DNA from: Janthinobacterium lividum
GTDB taxonomy: Bacteria > Pseudomonadota > Gammaproteobacteria > Burkholderiales > Burkholderiaceae_D
Direction: 5' to 3'
NCBI RefSeq assembly: GCF_023509035.1
Contig: NZ_CP075583.1
Span: forward strand, 6,076,001-6,140,000
DNA length: 64,000 nt
The stretch's first letter is position 1. Each line of letters starts with the position of its first letter. The notes below the pieces were generated by a model, which had not been told where the DNA came from, searched no databases, and saw only the letters and a program-made list of their open reading frames with translations. This document shows positions 7,790-20,461 of the stretch, piece by piece. Position numbers and translations under genes: made by a program.

Positions 7790-9550
7790 TTAAAACTCTT
7801 CCCACTCGTCATTGCTGCCGGCGCCTGCCGCCTTGCGTGGCGCAGGAGCAGGAGCAGCCACGGGAGTGGCCGCGTCAGCCTTGCGGGTCAGCGACTTCAC
7901 CGGGCGCAATGCCGGCGCCGGCTTGCGCACGGCCACTGGTGCGACGGCCACGGGTGCCGGCACATACGCTGCCGGTTTCTCTTCTCCGTCGACCAGTTTG
8001 AAGATGCTGACCACGTGGGCCAGTTCGGCCGCCTGGTCTTGCAAGCTTTGCGCCGCGGCAGCTGCCTGCTCCACCAGGGCCGCATTTTGCTGCGTCATGC
8101 CGTCCATCTCGATGATCGACAAGTTGACCTGTTCGATGCCGGCGCTTTGTTCCTGGCTCGCACTGGCGATCTCGCTCATGATGTCGGTCACGCGGCGCAC
8201 GCTGTCGACCACTTCGCCCATCGTCACCCCAGCCTGGCCGACCAGGCGCGTACCACGTTCCGTCTTCTCGGCCGAGTCGTCGATGAGGATCTTGATTTCT
8301 TTCGCCGCGCCGGCGGAACGCTGGGCCAGGTTGCGCACTTCCGACGCCACCACGGCAAAGCCGCGGCCTTGCTCGCCGGCACGTGCCGCTTCCACGGCCG
8401 CGTTCAGCGCCAGGATATTGGTCTGGAAGGCGATGCCATCGATCACGCCGATAATGTCGACAATTTTCTTCGCCGATTCATTGATCGAGCTCATGGTGTC
8501 AACCACTTGCGACACCACGGAGCCGCCCTTCAGGGCCACGTCCGAGGCGGTGGCGGCCAGCTTGTTGGCTTCGCGCGCATTGTCCGCATTCTGTTTCACG
8601 GTCGAGGTCAGCTCTTCCATGGCCGAGGCCGTTTTTTCCAGCGCGCTGGCCTGCATTTCCGTTCGCGACGACAAGTCGATATTGCCGTCGGCGATCTCGC
8701 GCGACGCCGTGCCGATAGTTTCCGTACCGACGCGCACCTGGCCGACGATGCCCACCAGGCTGTTGCGCATTTCCTTCATTTCCGCCAGCAGGCTGGACGT
8801 ATCGGAAGGCTGGGTGTGGATGCCGATCGACAGGTCGCCATTGGCGATGCTGCCGGCGATCGATGCCGTGTAGTCCGGCTCGCCACCCAGCTGTTTCAGC
8901 AGGCCGCGTGTGATCACCAGTGCCGCCGCCACGCCCATCGCCACGGCCATTACGCCGAGGATGATCATGAACAGGCGCGCGCTGTCGAAGGCCTTGCGGG
9001 CGTCCGATTGCATTTGCTCATTGAGCTTGTCTTCCAGCACGGCCAGTTGCTCCAGCGCTTCCATCCATTTTTTCTGTACCGGGCGGATTTCCTTGATCAT
9101 CACGCGCGTGGCGCCTTCCGCATCGTTGGCCATCCACAGGGCCGACGCCTTGGCGATGGCCGGCATGGCGGCGGCTTCATATTCCTTGATCGAAGTCAGC
9201 AAGGCTTTTTCTTCAGGAGTCGACTCGACGGCGAATTTCTCTTCGAGCTTCTTCTGCGTTTCCTGATAGGTGGTCGTTTGCGTCTTGATACGCGCCATTT
9301 CCGGCTCCATATCGCTCGCGTCGGTCATCAGGGTCAGGATGCGCAGCGAGGTGATGCGGTCGCTGACGTTGCCACGCATGTCAATCACCAGGCGGGTGAC
9401 GACGTTGTTGACATTGATCACGTGATCGAGACGTTCCTGGATTTGCGCCATGCGCGCGATGCCGAGGACCGTCACGGCCACCAGCAGAACCAGTACCAGG
9501 GCGAAACCCAGGCCCAGGCGGGTACCAACCTTCATTTTTGCTAAATTCAT
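7790..9550 (-). CDS. Methyl-accepting chemotaxis protein
   Basis: Transmembrane chemoreceptor of 586 residues. TM1 is at about 12-33, followed by a periplasmic four-helix-bundle sensor (about 35-190), TM2 (about 192-214), a HAMP domain and a long cytoplasmic signalling coiled coil. The hairpin tip contains the conserved stretch [20 protein letters not shown]. After an Ala/Pro/Lys-rich flexible linker the protein ends in DEWEEF, which fits the W-x-x-F tether recognised by the adaptation enzyme CheR. GAAGAG 5 bases upstream supports the ATG at 9550. The ligand is unknown and no che genes lie in the window. Confidence 0.95.
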   Translation of the reverse strand: MNLAKMKVGTRLGLGFALVLVLLVAVTVLGIARMAQIQERLDHVINVNNVVTRLVIDMRGNVSDRITSLRILTLMTDASDMEPEMARIKTQTTTYQETQKKLEEKFAVESTPEEKALLTSIKEYEAAAMPAIAKASALWMANDAEGATRVMIKEIRPVQKKWMEALEQLAVLEDKLNEQMQSDARKAFDSARLFMIILGVMAVAMGVAAALVITRGLLKQLGGEPDYTASIAGSIANGDLSIGIHTQPSDTSSLLAEMKEMRNSLVGIVGQVRVGTETIGTASREIADGNIDLSSRTEMQASALEKTASAMEELTSTVKQNADNAREANKLAATASDVALKGGSVVSQVVDTMSSINESAKKIVDIIGVIDGIAFQTNILALNAAVEAARAGEQGRGFAVVASEVRNLAQRSAGAAKEIKILIDDSAEKTERGTRLVGQAGVTMGEVVDSVRRVTDIMSEIASASQEQSAGIEQVNLSIIEMDGMTQQNAALVEQAAAAAQSLQDQAAELAHVVSIFKLVDGEEKPAAYVPAPVAVAPVAVRKPAPALRPVKSLTRKADAATPVAAPAPAPRKAAGAGSNDEWEEF

Positions 9551-10068
9551 TTCGGCTCTTCGTAAATGAAACTATTGATAAGGATTTTTGCCCGGCACGA
9601 CAAGACGAAGGCTGCGCAACACCGGTATCCGCCCTTACCCATTGGTATGCTGGCGGTATCCGGCCGCACGCAGCCTGAGGTACTTCCTGGTGTACAACAG
9701 CCCTGAAAACGCCAGTGACTGCGAATGCAACTTGTTCCGCACGCTGAATTTTTGATACCGTTGATGTGAGATCAACATCAAACATTCATATGAGAAATAT
9801 TTGTCTATAATCAATTATAGGTGTAAATTTTGCCTCAAAGCAAGCAATAAGTACCTGAATAAATGGCTGATTAACTTTCTTCGGGGAAATGGCAACAACG
9901 CCGTTTCTTGCCCCATAGAAATGCCCCACGACAGTGCGGGCGTGCGCCGAAACAGCGCATTTACAACACATGGCATAGCCATATGACATCGTTTTGGGAG
10001 GGGTGCTCAGAGGAAGGGGTACTGCGGACAATACCACTGCGCCGGGGCAGCGGTATAGACAAGTTGGA
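9551..10068. other. Long intergenic region upstream of the chemoreceptor gene
   Basis: 518 bp without a credible gene. It contains a perfect 16-bp palindrome (9805-9820) that could carry -10 elements for both strands, and a short inverted repeat TTGAT-GTGAG-ATCAA near 9770. If the minus-strand promoter is used, the chemoreceptor mRNA would have a leader of about 250 bases. I did not recognise a known riboswitch in it. Confidence 0.45.
9805..9820. promoter_or_regulatory. Palindrome with -10 boxes on both strands
   Basis: CTATAAT-CA-ATTATAG is a perfect palindrome, giving TATAAT on plus (9806-9811) and on minus (9814-9819). On the minus strand a TTGCTT lies 18 bp upstream, a plausible promoter directed toward the chemoreceptor gene. 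Confidence 0.4.
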
Positions 10069-10533
10069 TCAGCGGTCCCAGCTGCAATGCAGCACATAGG
10101 CGTGGCGCTCTGTGCCGAAGACAAAGACGCTCCAGATGGCGCCCAATTGACCGGCCAGGCTGCGCTGGCCCGACGATACCAGTTGATACCAGTGGGTTTC
10201 GCCGCCCGGCAATTCGGCCAGTTCGCGCTCGAAACCGTCGAACAGGCGCGCGTCGAGCGGCTGGCAGTCGACCTCGCTCATCGGATTCAAGCGCTCGAGC
10301 AACCACTGGCGCGGCGTGCACAAGACGCCGCTGCACGCGACCGTTACGATCGGCTGCAGGCGCAAGCCGTCCGGCGTCAGCCCCAGCGCACGGCACAGGG
10401 CGTCGAACGATGCCTGCGGCGCGACGGGCCCCAGGTACTCGCAAAGAAACAAGCTGCCATCATCCTTGAGCGCGCTGACGGCTTGCAGGTAGCCATGCAA
10501 CTGCTGTGCATGGGCATGGCAATCGCCGCGCAT
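10069..10533 (-). CDS. Unknown protein translationally coupled to dusA
   Basis: 154 residues with no signal peptide or membrane segment. Its ATG overlaps the dusA stop codon (TGATG), a hallmark of coupled translation and the main reason to accept it as a gene. Composition is normal for a cytoplasmic protein with scattered cysteines and a hydrophobic C-terminal strand (IWSVFVFGTERHAYVLHC). I do not recognise a domain. Coupling suggests co-expression with the tRNA-modifying enzyme, but no role in tRNA modification can be claimed. Confidence 0.65.
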   Translation of the reverse strand: MRGDCHAHAQQLHGYLQAVSALKDDGSLFLCEYLGPVAPQASFDALCRALGLTPDGLRLQPIVTVACSGVLCTPRQWLLERLNPMSEVDCQPLDARLFDGFERELAELPGGETHWYQLVSSGQRSLAGQLGAIWSVFVFGTERHAYVLHCSWDR

Positions 10534-11528
10534 CAGGCAGGCAAGGACAGGCGCGCCGCCGCTTCCAGCAGCAAGCGGGGGTCGCCCGACGCCAGCTTCT
10601 TCGAATCGGACAAGGTCTGACGGAAGCCGCGCGCACCGGGCAGGTTTTGCATCAGGCCCAGCATGTGGCGCGTAACGCTGTTCAGTTTCAGGCGCCCCGC
10701 TTCTTTCTCCAGTTGCGCGCTGATATACGGAATCATCGCTTCGAGCACCTGCTCGCGCGTCTTCACTGGAGTGTCGTCGCCGTAGTAGCGCTGGTCGAAC
10801 TGCGCCATCACATACGGGTTGTGATACGCCTCGCGCCCCAGCATGACACCGTCCAGGTGCTGCAGGTGCAGGTCGATCTCGTCCAGCGTCTTGATGCCGC
10901 CATTGATGATGAACTCGAACTGGGGAAAATCACGTTTCAAGCGGTAGGCATAATCGTATTTCAGGGGCGGTACTTCGCGGTTTTCCTTCGGGCTCAGGCC
11001 TTTCAGGATGGCGTTGCGCGCATGCACGATAAACGTCTTGCAGCCGGCGTCGGCCACGGTGCCGACGAAATCGCGCACGAAGTCGTAGGACTCGCTGTCA
11101 TCGATGCCGATGCGGTGCTTGACGGTGACGTCGATATCGACCACATCGCGCATGGCTTTCACGCAGTCGGCCACCAGTTGCGGCTCGGCCATCAGGCAGG
11201 CGCCAAACGCGCCCTTTTGTACGCGCTCGGACGGGCAGCCGCAGTTCAGGTTGACCTCGTCGTAACCCCACTGCTCGCCCAGCTTGGCGCTGGTGGCCAG
11301 GTCTTTCGGGTCGCTGCCGCCCAGCTGCAGCGCCACCGGATGCTCTTCCTCATTGAAGCGCAAGTGGCGCTCCACATCGCCGTATACCAGCGCGCCCGTC
11401 GTCACCATCTCGGTGTAGAGCCAGGTGTGGCGCGTGATTTCGCGGTGGAACTTGCGGCAATGGCGGTCGGTCCAGTCCATCATCGGGGCGACGGACAGGC
11501 GGCGGGAAGGCAAAGAAGAGGAAGTCAT
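10533..11528 (-). CDS. dusA: tRNA-dihydrouridine synthase A
   Basis: FMN-dependent enzyme that reduces uridines in the D-loop of tRNA to dihydrouridine. 331 residues, a TIM barrel with a C-terminal helical domain. Recognisable motifs are RLSVAPMMDWTDRHCR (10-25) and NLNCGCPSERVQKGAFGACLM (from 93), with the catalytic cysteine in the GCPS element (C98). HARNAILKGLSPKENR is characteristic of the DusA subfamily. The ATG at 11528 is preferred over an upstream TTG. The stop codon overlaps the next gene. Confidence 0.95.
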   Translation of the reverse strand: MTSSSLPSRRLSVAPMMDWTDRHCRKFHREITRHTWLYTEMVTTGALVYGDVERHLRFNEEEHPVALQLGGSDPKDLATSAKLGEQWGYDEVNLNCGCPSERVQKGAFGACLMAEPQLVADCVKAMRDVVDIDVTVKHRIGIDDSESYDFVRDFVGTVADAGCKTFIVHARNAILKGLSPKENREVPPLKYDYAYRLKRDFPQFEFIINGGIKTLDEIDLHLQHLDGVMLGREAYHNPYVMAQFDQRYYGDDTPVKTREQVLEAMIPYISAQLEKEAGRLKLNSVTRHMLGLMQNLPGARGFRQTLSDSKKLASGDPRLLLEAAARLSLPA

Positions 11529-11563
11529 GGTGTCTACAAAAAACAGGAGCTGCAAATGACAAA

Positions 11564-11606
11564 CCCGCTGCGTGCCTCACCAGTAACGGTGACGCGGCGC
11601 AGCGGG
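11564..11606 (-). terminator. Branched hairpin between typA and dusA
   Basis: Outer arms CCCGCTGCG (11564-11572) and CGCAGCGGG (11598-11606) enclose an inner hairpin TCACC/GGTGA. Only three T's follow on the minus strand, so termination after typA is possible but not certain. Confidence 0.4.
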
Positions 11607-11646
11607 CCTGGAGCGGCATGGCCCGCAGGCCATGCTCTACAACAGA

Positions 11647-13479
11647 TTACGAATCACGCGACGCTTTTTTACGCTCGTGCTCTTTCAGGAAGCGCTTGCG
11701 CAGACGGATCGATTTAGGCGTGATTTCCACCAGCTCGTCGTCCTCGATGAATTCGACTGCGTATTCCAGCGACATCTGAATTGGTGGTACCAAGCGCACC
11801 GCTTCGTCGGTACCCGACGAACGCACGTTGGTCAGCTGCTTGCCCTTGATCGGGTTGACGACCAGGTCATTGTCGCGCGAGTGGATACCGATGACCATGC
11901 CTTCGTAGACTGGGTCATTGTGCGACACGAACATGCGGCCGCGGTCTTGCAGTTTCCAGATGGCGTAGGCAACAGCGGCGCCGTCATCTTGCGAGATCAG
12001 CACGCCGTTACGACGGCCGGCCATTTCGCCACGGGTGTTGTCGACTGGCGCGTATTCATGGAATACGTGGCTCATCAGGCCGGTGCCGCGGGTCAAGGTC
12101 ATGAATTCGCCCTGGAAGCCGATCAGGCCACGCGCCGGGATCAGGTACTCGAGACGCACGCGGCCCTTGCCATCCGATTCCATGTTTTGCAGGTCGCCAC
12201 GACGACGGCCCAGTTCTTCCATGACGCCGCCCTGGTTGACTTCTTCAACGTCAACCGACAGGTTTTCAAACGGCTCGTGGCGCACGCCATCGACCATTTT
12301 GAAGACCACGCGTGGACGCGATACGGCCAGCTCGAAGCCTTCGCGACGCATGTTTTCGATCAGAATCGTCAGGTGCAGCTCGCCGCGGCCCGACACTTCA
12401 AAGATCGTGTCATCGTCGGTTGGCGAAACGCGCAGAGCAACGTTGGCTTTCAGTTCGCGGTCCAGACGGTCACGCAGTTGACGCGAGGTAACGAACTTGC
12501 CTTCGCGGCCAGCCAGTGGCGAGTTGTTGACCATGAAGTTCATGGTCAGGGTCGGCTCGTCGACGGTCAGCATCGGCAGCGGATCCGGGGTATCTACTGC
12601 GCATAGGGTCGAACCGATGCCGATTTCGTCGATACCGTTGATCAGGCAGATGTCGCCGGCAACGGCTTCATCCACCAGCACGCGCTCCAGGCCCTTGAAG
12701 TTCAGCACCTGGTTGATGCGGCCTTTGATAGGCGTAGCGCCTGGACCATTGATGACCAGCACGTCCTGGCCGACCTTGACGGTACCGCGGTTGACGCGGC
12801 CAATGCCGATCTTGCCGACGTACGACGAGTAATCCAGCGAGGTGATCTGCATTTGCAGCGGGCCTTCCGGATTGTCGTCACGTACTGGAACGTGTTCCAG
12901 GATGGCGTCAAACATCGGCTTCATGTCGCCGCTGCGCACGTCTTCGGTCAGGCCGGCATAGCCGTTCAGGCCCGAAGCGTAAATGATAGGGAAATCCAGT
13001 TGTTCGTCGGTAGCGCCCAGCTTGTCGAACAGTTCGAACGTCTGGTTGATGGCCCAGTCCGGGCGCGCGCCTGGACGGTCGACCTTGTTGACGATGACGA
13101 TAGGCTTCAGACCCAGTGCCAGCGCTTTGCGCGTGACGAAACGGGTTTGCGGCATCGGGCCTTCTTGTGCATCGACCAGCAACAGAACCGAGTCAACCAT
13201 CGACAGAACACGTTCCACTTCGCCGCCGAAGTCGGCGTGTCCTGGGGTGTCGACGATGTTGATGTGGGTGCCTTCGTACTCAACAGCGCAGTTCTTCGAC
13301 AGAATCGTAATGCCGCGCTCCTTTTCCAGGTCGTTCGAGTCCATGACTCGGGTGTCGACCGCTTGGTTTTCACGGAAGGTGCCGGACTGGCGCAGCAGCT
13401 GATCCACCAGCGTGGTTTTGCCGTGGTCAACGTGGGCGATAATGGCGATATTACGAATTGCGCGTTTTGTATTTGACAT
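11647..13479 (-). CDS. typA: GTPase TypA/BipA
   Basis: Ribosome-associated translational GTPase related to EF-G, involved in stress and cold adaptation and 50S assembly. 610 residues from the ATG at 13479. The G1 motif is HVDHGKTT (16-23), with the DTPGH element and NKVD further on. EF-G-like domains follow, then the BipA-specific C-terminal domain ending in a basic [11 protein letters not shown] tail. The frame is open 13 codons upstream but those residues are not family-like. It sits next to the rimP-truB operon but is separated from truB by 207 bp and lies downstream of the truB terminator. Confidence 0.96.
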   Translation of the reverse strand: MSNTKRAIRNIAIIAHVDHGKTTLVDQLLRQSGTFRENQAVDTRVMDSNDLEKERGITILSKNCAVEYEGTHINIVDTPGHADFGGEVERVLSMVDSVLLLVDAQEGPMPQTRFVTRKALALGLKPIVIVNKVDRPGARPDWAINQTFELFDKLGATDEQLDFPIIYASGLNGYAGLTEDVRSGDMKPMFDAILEHVPVRDDNPEGPLQMQITSLDYSSYVGKIGIGRVNRGTVKVGQDVLVINGPGATPIKGRINQVLNFKGLERVLVDEAVAGDICLINGIDEIGIGSTLCAVDTPDPLPMLTVDEPTLTMNFMVNNSPLAGREGKFVTSRQLRDRLDRELKANVALRVSPTDDDTIFEVSGRGELHLTILIENMRREGFELAVSRPRVVFKMVDGVRHEPFENLSVDVEEVNQGGVMEELGRRRGDLQNMESDGKGRVRLEYLIPARGLIGFQGEFMTLTRGTGLMSHVFHEYAPVDNTRGEMAGRRNGVLISQDDGAAVAYAIWKLQDRGRMFVSHNDPVYEGMVIGIHSRDNDLVVNPIKGKQLTNVRSSGTDEAVRLVPPIQMSLEYAVEFIEDDELVEITPKSIRLRKRFLKEHERKKASRDS

Positions 13480-13632
13480 GGTCGTAGTAGTTACTGAAAA
13501 ACTGCGGAGTGCGTACAAGGTGTACGAGATACCCGAATGCTAATCTATTTCCGGAACCGCGTAGTATAGCATGTTGCGTTGCAACGCTATCTAAAAATGC
13601 TGGCGGCTCCCGCAGTCGGGGACGGTTTGTTT

Positions 13633-13663
13633 AAAAAAGCGACACTGTTTGAAGAGTGTCGCT
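13633..13663 (-). terminator. Terminator of the rimP-nusA-infB-rbfA-truB operon
   Basis: On the minus strand a 9-bp stem, AGCGACACT with AGTGTCGCT (13638-13646 / 13655-13663), is followed by T6, 24 bp after the truB stop. Confidence 0.85.
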
Positions 13664-13686
13664 GGGTAATATGACGTTGCTGTGAC

Positions 13687-14622
13687 TTATTGATGCGCCG
13701 TGGCGATCAGCCGCTCTGGCGCCAGGATGCTGTATTCCTGCAACTGGCCCGTGCCCAGCAGCTTGCTGTCGTGATATACGCGCACACGGCCCGGTTCGGC
13801 CGGTACGGCGACGTTTTCCTTGCCCAGCGCGATGCGCTGGCCATGCAGGAAACGCTTGGCCAATTCTTCCGTCAGCTGGACGGCGGGGAAACTCGACAAC
13901 AAGGCATCGACGGGCGCCAGCAAGCTCAACGGTGCGGCATGTGCCGTCAACTCGTCGAGCGTGACGACGCCGTCCAAAGTCAGGCTGCCCACCTGCGTAC
14001 GGCGCAAGGCGTTCAAATGACCGCCACAACCGAGGGCATGGCCGATGTCTTCGCCCAGCACGCGGATATACGTGCCCTTGCTGCACATCACGGACAATTT
14101 CAGGAACGGGGCTTCATAGCCGAGGAACTCGAGCTTGTGGATGGTCACCGGGCGCGCTTCGCGCTCCAGGGTGATGCCTGCCCTTGCATACTCATATAAG
14201 GGCTTGCCGTCTCTTTTCAAGGCCGAGTACATGGGTGGCGTCTGCAGGATAGGCCCGCGGAACTGCGCCAGCACGGCTTCGATCTGCTCTTCGGTAACGT
14301 TGACGTCGCGCGTTTCCAGCACTTCGCCCTCGGTATCGCCCGTATCCGTCGTCTGCCCCAGGTGCACGAGGGTTTCGTAGGTTTTATCGGCTTCCAGCAA
14401 GTCCTGCGAGAACTTCGTGGCCTCGCCAAAGCACAGCGGCAGCAAGCCTGTAGCGAACGGATCCAGGGTACCCGTATGGCCCGCTTTTTTCGCGTTCAGC
14501 ACGCGCTTGGCCTTGATCAGGGCGTCGTTGCTGGACCAGCCCACGGGCTTATCCAGCAGCAAGACGCCATCGACCAGGTCGCGCACCCGTTTGATGCCGG
14601 GCGGTTTCTTCGGACCCGCCAC
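13687..14622 (-). CDS. truB: tRNA pseudouridine-55 synthase
   Basis: Forms pseudouridine 55 in the T-loop of nearly all tRNAs. 311 residues. The N-terminal catalytic fold has GVLLLDKPVGWSSNDAL and GHTGTLDPFATGLLP, in which D54 is the catalytic aspartate. KGTYIRVLGEDIG follows, and a C-terminal PUA-like RNA-binding region ends the protein. It is the last gene of the rimP operon, starts 2 bases after the rbfA stop and is followed by a terminator. Confidence 0.97.
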   Translation of the reverse strand: MAGPKKPPGIKRVRDLVDGVLLLDKPVGWSSNDALIKAKRVLNAKKAGHTGTLDPFATGLLPLCFGEATKFSQDLLEADKTYETLVHLGQTTDTGDTEGEVLETRDVNVTEEQIEAVLAQFRGPILQTPPMYSALKRDGKPLYEYARAGITLEREARPVTIHKLEFLGYEAPFLKLSVMCSKGTYIRVLGEDIGHALGCGGHLNALRRTQVGSLTLDGVVTLDELTAHAAPLSLLAPVDALLSSFPAVQLTEELAKRFLHGQRIALGKENVAVPAEPGRVRVYHDSKLLGTGQLQEYSILAPERLIATAHQ

Positions 14623-14624
14623 TG

Positions 14625-15047
14625 TTATTGCTCGTCCGCTTTGTCTGCTGGCTTTTCGTCCGGCTCGGCGTCAGCCGCGCGCGTAGCGTTGGCCTTGTCG
14701 ATCAGCAAGGACATTTCCATGCCGCGCGAAGTCGAGCTGTCGTGCACAAAATGCAACATCGGCAGGGTGTGAATGTGCAGGCGCTTGCCCAGCAAGCCAC
14801 GGATGAAACCGGCCGCGGCCATCAGGCCTTCGGTGGTGTTCTTGATGGCTTCCTTGCTGTCTTTCAACATCGTGAAAAACACCTTGGCGTGCGCGTAGTC
14901 AGGGGTGATCTGCACTTCGGTGATGGTGATCATCGTGCCGACGCGCGGGTCCTTCAATTCGTAGGCGACGATTTCAGCCAGATCGCGCTGGATCTGGTCG
15001 GCCACGCGCAAGCCGCGCGCTGGCATGGTTTTGCTATGTTTAGCCAT
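14625..15047 (-). CDS. rbfA: 30S ribosome-binding factor A
   Basis: Late-stage 30S maturation and cold-shock factor of 140 residues with a KH-like fold. Motifs include [19 protein letters not shown] and [15 protein letters not shown] strands near [16 protein letters not shown] charged Ala/Glu/Asp tail closes the protein. The ATG at 15047 begins the family sequence; upstream codons in frame are not conserved-looking. It lies between infB (113 bp upstream) and truB (2-bp gap). Confidence 0.95.
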   Translation of the reverse strand: MAKHSKTMPARGLRVADQIQRDLAEIVAYELKDPRVGTMITITEVQITPDYAHAKVFFTMLKDSKEAIKNTTEGLMAAAGFIRGLLGKRLHIHTLPMLHFVHDSSTSRGMEMSLLIDKANATRAADAEPDEKPADKADEQ

Positions 15048-15160
15048 GATATATGCTGTCCTAAGTGCCGCAGGGCGCATGAGTCAAACGGTTGCCCGTT
15101 GACCAATGCGCCCCACGTGTTTGCGCGGACATCACTATGTCCGCACCATTACTGCTGTGA

Positions 15161-18019
15161 TTACAGGGTACGAGCGATTTCCTGGACTTCGAATACTTCC
15201 AGAGTGTCGCCAACCTGAATGTCGTTGTAGTTCTTCAGCGACAGGCCGCACTCCAGACCGGCGCGAACTTCTTTCGCGTCGTCCTTGAAGCGCTTCAGGG
15301 AGTCGATCTCGCCGCTCCACACCACGATGTTGTTGCGCAACAGGCGGACGGAAGAAGCACGCTTGACCACGCCATCGGTGACCAGGCAACCGGCAATCGC
15401 GCCCACTTTCGAGACCAGGATAACCTGGCGGATCTCGACCTGGCCGATGACGGTTTCGCGTTTCTCTGGTGCCAACATGCCCGACAACGCCGATTTGATC
15501 TCGTCGATCGCATCGTAAATGATGTTGTAGTAGCGAATGTCCACGCCATTCGACTCGGCCAGCTTGCGTGCCTGGGCATCAGCACGGGCGTTAAAGCCGA
15601 TGATGACCGCTTTCGAGGCGACTGCCAGGTTGACGTCCGATTCCGTGATGCCACCGACGGCTGCGTGAACAACTTGTACGCGCACTTCGGAGGTCGACAG
15701 TTTCTGCAGCGAACCGACCAGCGCTTCTTGCGAACCTTGCACGTCGGTTTTGATGATCAGCGGCAAGTTTTTCACTTCGCCTTCGGCCATCTGGTCGAAC
15801 ATGTTTTCCAGTTTCGCAGCTTGCTGTTTCGCCAGCTTCACGTCGCGGAACTTACCTTGACGGAACAGGCCGATTTCACGCGCCTTGCGCTCGTCAGCCA
15901 TGACGACGACTTCTTCACCGGCAACCGGCACTTCCGTCAAGCCCTGGATTTCGACCGGAATCGAAGGACCAGCTTCAGCGATCGACTTGCCGTTCTCGTC
16001 CAGCATGGCGCGAACACGGCCATACGAAGAGCCAGCCAGAATCACGTCGCCGCGTTTCAGGGTACCAGACTGCACCAGGATCGTCGCGACAGGACCACGG
16101 CCCTTGTCCAGACGTGCCTCGACTACCAGGCCGCGCGCAGGCGCATCGACCGGTGCCGTCAGTTCCAGCACTTCGGCTTGCAACAGCACTTGTTCCAGCA
16201 GGTCGTCGATACCTTGACCCGTTTTGGCCGACACCGGCACGAATGGCGATTCACCACCGTATTCTTCCGGCACGACTTGTTCGGCAACCAGTTCCTGCGT
16301 CACGCGGTCCACGTTGCCACCTGGTTTGTCGACCTTGTTGATCGCCACCACCAGCGGTACGCCGGCTGCTTTCGCATGGGCAATCGCTTCTTTCGTTTGC
16401 GGCATCACGCCATCGTCGGCTGCAACCACCAGAATAACGATGTCAGTTGCCTTGGCGCCACGGGCACGCATTGCGGTAAACGCTTCGTGGCCCGGGGTGT
16501 CGAGGAAGGTGATCATGCCGCGTGGCGTATCGACGTGGTAAGCACCGATATGCTGCGTAATGCCACCCGCTTCGCCGGAGGCAACCTTGGCGCGACGAAT
16601 GTAATCGAGCAACGAGGTCTTGCCATGGTCGACGTGACCCATGACGGTGACCACCGGTGCGCGTGGCTTGGTTTCGAAGTGCGCGTGTTCGCCCACATCG
16701 GCCAGCAGCGCTTCCGGATCGTCCTGTTCAGCGGCGAACGCCTTGTGGCCCATTTCTTCCACCAGAATCATGGCGGTTTCCTGGTCCAGCACCTGGTTGA
16801 TCGTGCACATCTGGCCCAATTTCATCAAATGCTTGATGACTTCGGATGCCTTGACGGACATTTTGTGCGCCAATTCGGCCACGGTGATCGTTTCCGGTAC
16901 GTGCACGTCTTTGACGACGGCTTCCGTAGGAGCCTGGAAGTTCGATTCACGGTCGTCATGGTGCGTCGGGCGACGGCCCTTCGCGCCACCGCGCCAGCTG
17001 TCACGGCCGCCTGGGCCGCTATTGCCGCGTGGCTTGGGACCACCGGTGGTGCCGCGTTTTTTCGCGTCATCGGACCAGGTGGACGACACATTGGCCGACT
17101 TGATGGATTTCTTGTCTGCAACAGCAGGCTTCTTGTCGCCCGGCTTGTCGCCAGGTTTCTTGTCAGCAGGCTTGTGCAAGGTGCCTTCCGGCGCCTTCGG
17201 CTTGACCGGAACCGGTACGGGTTCAGGTGCCTTGATGGCGCGGCGTGGCGCGTTCATCATGGCCTTGATCTGGGCAACTTCGTCGGCAACGGCCTTGCGT
17301 GCACGCTCGGTGGCTTCCGCTTTGTCAGCGGCTTCCTTGGCGGCAACAGCAGCGGCAGCGGCTTTCTTCTTCGCTTCTTCAGCGGCAGCAGCTTTTTTCG
17401 CTTCGGCGGCGGCGTCGTCAACGACAGGCGCAGCGGCGCTGGCGGCAGGCGCGGCAGCAGCCTTGGCAGCGGCTTTCTTCGCTTCCGCTTCAGCTTCTTT
17501 CTTCGCAGCCAATTCAGCCTGTTGCGTGGCTTTCGCCTGGGCTTCTTTTTCCGCGTCGAGCTTGGCCAGACGTTCTTGCTTTTCGCGCAGATCGGCTTCC
17601 TGGCGGGCGATCAGTTCAGCCTGTTTACGGGCTTCTTCTTCACGGCGCGCCACGTCGGCGGGATCGATCACCGGTGCGGCAGGCGCGACCGGTTCTGCTG
17701 CGACCGGCGCAGCTTCGTCACGCTGGACGAAAGTGCGTTTCTTGCGCACTTCCACCTGGATGGTGCGCGATTTGCCGGTTGCGTCAGCTTGCTTGATCTC
17801 AGTCGTTTCCTTGCGGGTCACGGTGATTTTTTTCTTTTCTGTGTCAGCCGCTGCGCCGTGTGTGCGGCGCAGATGATCCAAAAGCTTGTCCTTATCATCT
17901 TTCGACAATGGATCTGACGTCGAACTTTTCTCGACGCCGGCAGAACGCAGCTGCGTCAGCAGCAAATCTGCAGGCATCTTCAGTTCGGTGGCAAATTGGG
18001 CTACGTTGTTACTCGCCAT
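15161..18019 (-). CDS. infB: Translation initiation factor IF-2
   Basis: GTPase that positions initiator fMet-tRNA on the 30S and promotes subunit joining. 952 residues. The N-terminal IF2N domain ([16 protein letters not shown]) is followed by a long Ala/Lys/Glu-rich coiled-coil linker (about 110-270), a Pro/Lys/Gly-rich linker and a second IF2N-like region. The G domain (about 455-620) has [23 protein letters not shown] and NKVDKPGG, and domains II-IV complete the protein. The long low-complexity N-terminus is usual for proteobacterial IF-2. It is in an operon with nusA, 46 bp upstream. Confidence 0.98.
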   Translation of the reverse strand: MASNNVAQFATELKMPADLLLTQLRSAGVEKSSTSDPLSKDDKDKLLDHLRRTHGAAADTEKKKITVTRKETTEIKQADATGKSRTIQVEVRKKRTFVQRDEAAPVAAEPVAPAAPVIDPADVARREEEARKQAELIARQEADLREKQERLAKLDAEKEAQAKATQQAELAAKKEAEAEAKKAAAKAAAAPAASAAAPVVDDAAAEAKKAAAAEEAKKKAAAAAVAAKEAADKAEATERARKAVADEVAQIKAMMNAPRRAIKAPEPVPVPVKPKAPEGTLHKPADKKPGDKPGDKKPAVADKKSIKSANVSSTWSDDAKKRGTTGGPKPRGNSGPGGRDSWRGGAKGRRPTHHDDRESNFQAPTEAVVKDVHVPETITVAELAHKMSVKASEVIKHLMKLGQMCTINQVLDQETAMILVEEMGHKAFAAEQDDPEALLADVGEHAHFETKPRAPVVTVMGHVDHGKTSLLDYIRRAKVASGEAGGITQHIGAYHVDTPRGMITFLDTPGHEAFTAMRARGAKATDIVILVVAADDGVMPQTKEAIAHAKAAGVPLVVAINKVDKPGGNVDRVTQELVAEQVVPEEYGGESPFVPVSAKTGQGIDDLLEQVLLQAEVLELTAPVDAPARGLVVEARLDKGRGPVATILVQSGTLKRGDVILAGSSYGRVRAMLDENGKSIAEAGPSIPVEIQGLTEVPVAGEEVVVMADERKAREIGLFRQGKFRDVKLAKQQAAKLENMFDQMAEGEVKNLPLIIKTDVQGSQEALVGSLQKLSTSEVRVQVVHAAVGGITESDVNLAVASKAVIIGFNARADAQARKLAESNGVDIRYYNIIYDAIDEIKSALSGMLAPEKRETVIGQVEIRQVILVSKVGAIAGCLVTDGVVKRASSVRLLRNNIVVWSGEIDSLKRFKDDAKEVRAGLECGLSLKNYNDIQVGDTLEVFEVQEIARTL

Positions 18020-18065
18020 TCAGTCCTCTTTTCTATGTGTCGCGGAGATGATAAAGATACTCAAA

Positions 18066-20116
<2,051 letters not shown>

Positions 20117-20461
20117 GAAATTCTCCAGAAATAAGGCCCGTTTTCGGCATGACAGCGCTACATTGAGCGCCTACAACATGCAAAAACACGCATTCAAGTC
20201 ATATATGGCCCCTTGCGGAGCCATTACAAACGGTTCAAAAAAAAAAAAAATGGGCATCTGCCCATCTTCTTGTATTTCCCCAACCAGATGAAAGCACTCC
20301 CCACCAAACAACCCTGCGGAGAACTTTTATTAGGCTGCAGATTATAACCTCTTATTAACTTCGCCGCAATGCCGCACACAAGGAGCGGCCCGGCTTACAA
20401 CAGTTACAAGAGAGCGCGCCAGCAGCAGATCAGCGGGCGCGCAAGAAGAAACTCTTCCCGA
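20117..20461. other. Intergenic region between rluB and rimP
   Basis: 345 bp holding the rluB terminator (20237-20265) and, by position, the promoter of the rimP-truB operon. I see no -35/-10 pair good enough to name and no gene. Confidence 0.5.
20237..20265 (-). terminator. Terminator of the scpB-rluB operon
   Basis: On the minus strand the hairpin ATGGGCA-GA-TGCCCAT is followed by 14 T's, which appear as an A14 run at 20237-20250 on plus. It lies about 200 bp after the rluB stop. Confidence 0.8.

Noticed and set aside
7772..9544. 590-codon open frame antisense to the chemoreceptor
   Set aside because: Product is His/Gln/Asp/Arg-rich without domains, with no ribosome binding site. It is a by-product of GC-rich codon use in the real gene on the other strand.
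9551..9800. Riboswitch (for example c-di-GMP type) in the long chemoreceptor leader
   Set aside because: I looked for the conserved core segments of known classes and did not find them. Only short generic hairpins are present.
15665..17917. 750-codon open frame antisense to infB
   Set aside because: Low-complexity Phe/Arg/Gly/His composition mirrors the Ala/Lys-rich linker of IF-2. infB is certain.
20237..20250. A14 homopolymer as a slippage or phase-variation site
   Set aside because: It lies outside any gene and is explained as the U-tract of the rluB terminator on the minus strand.
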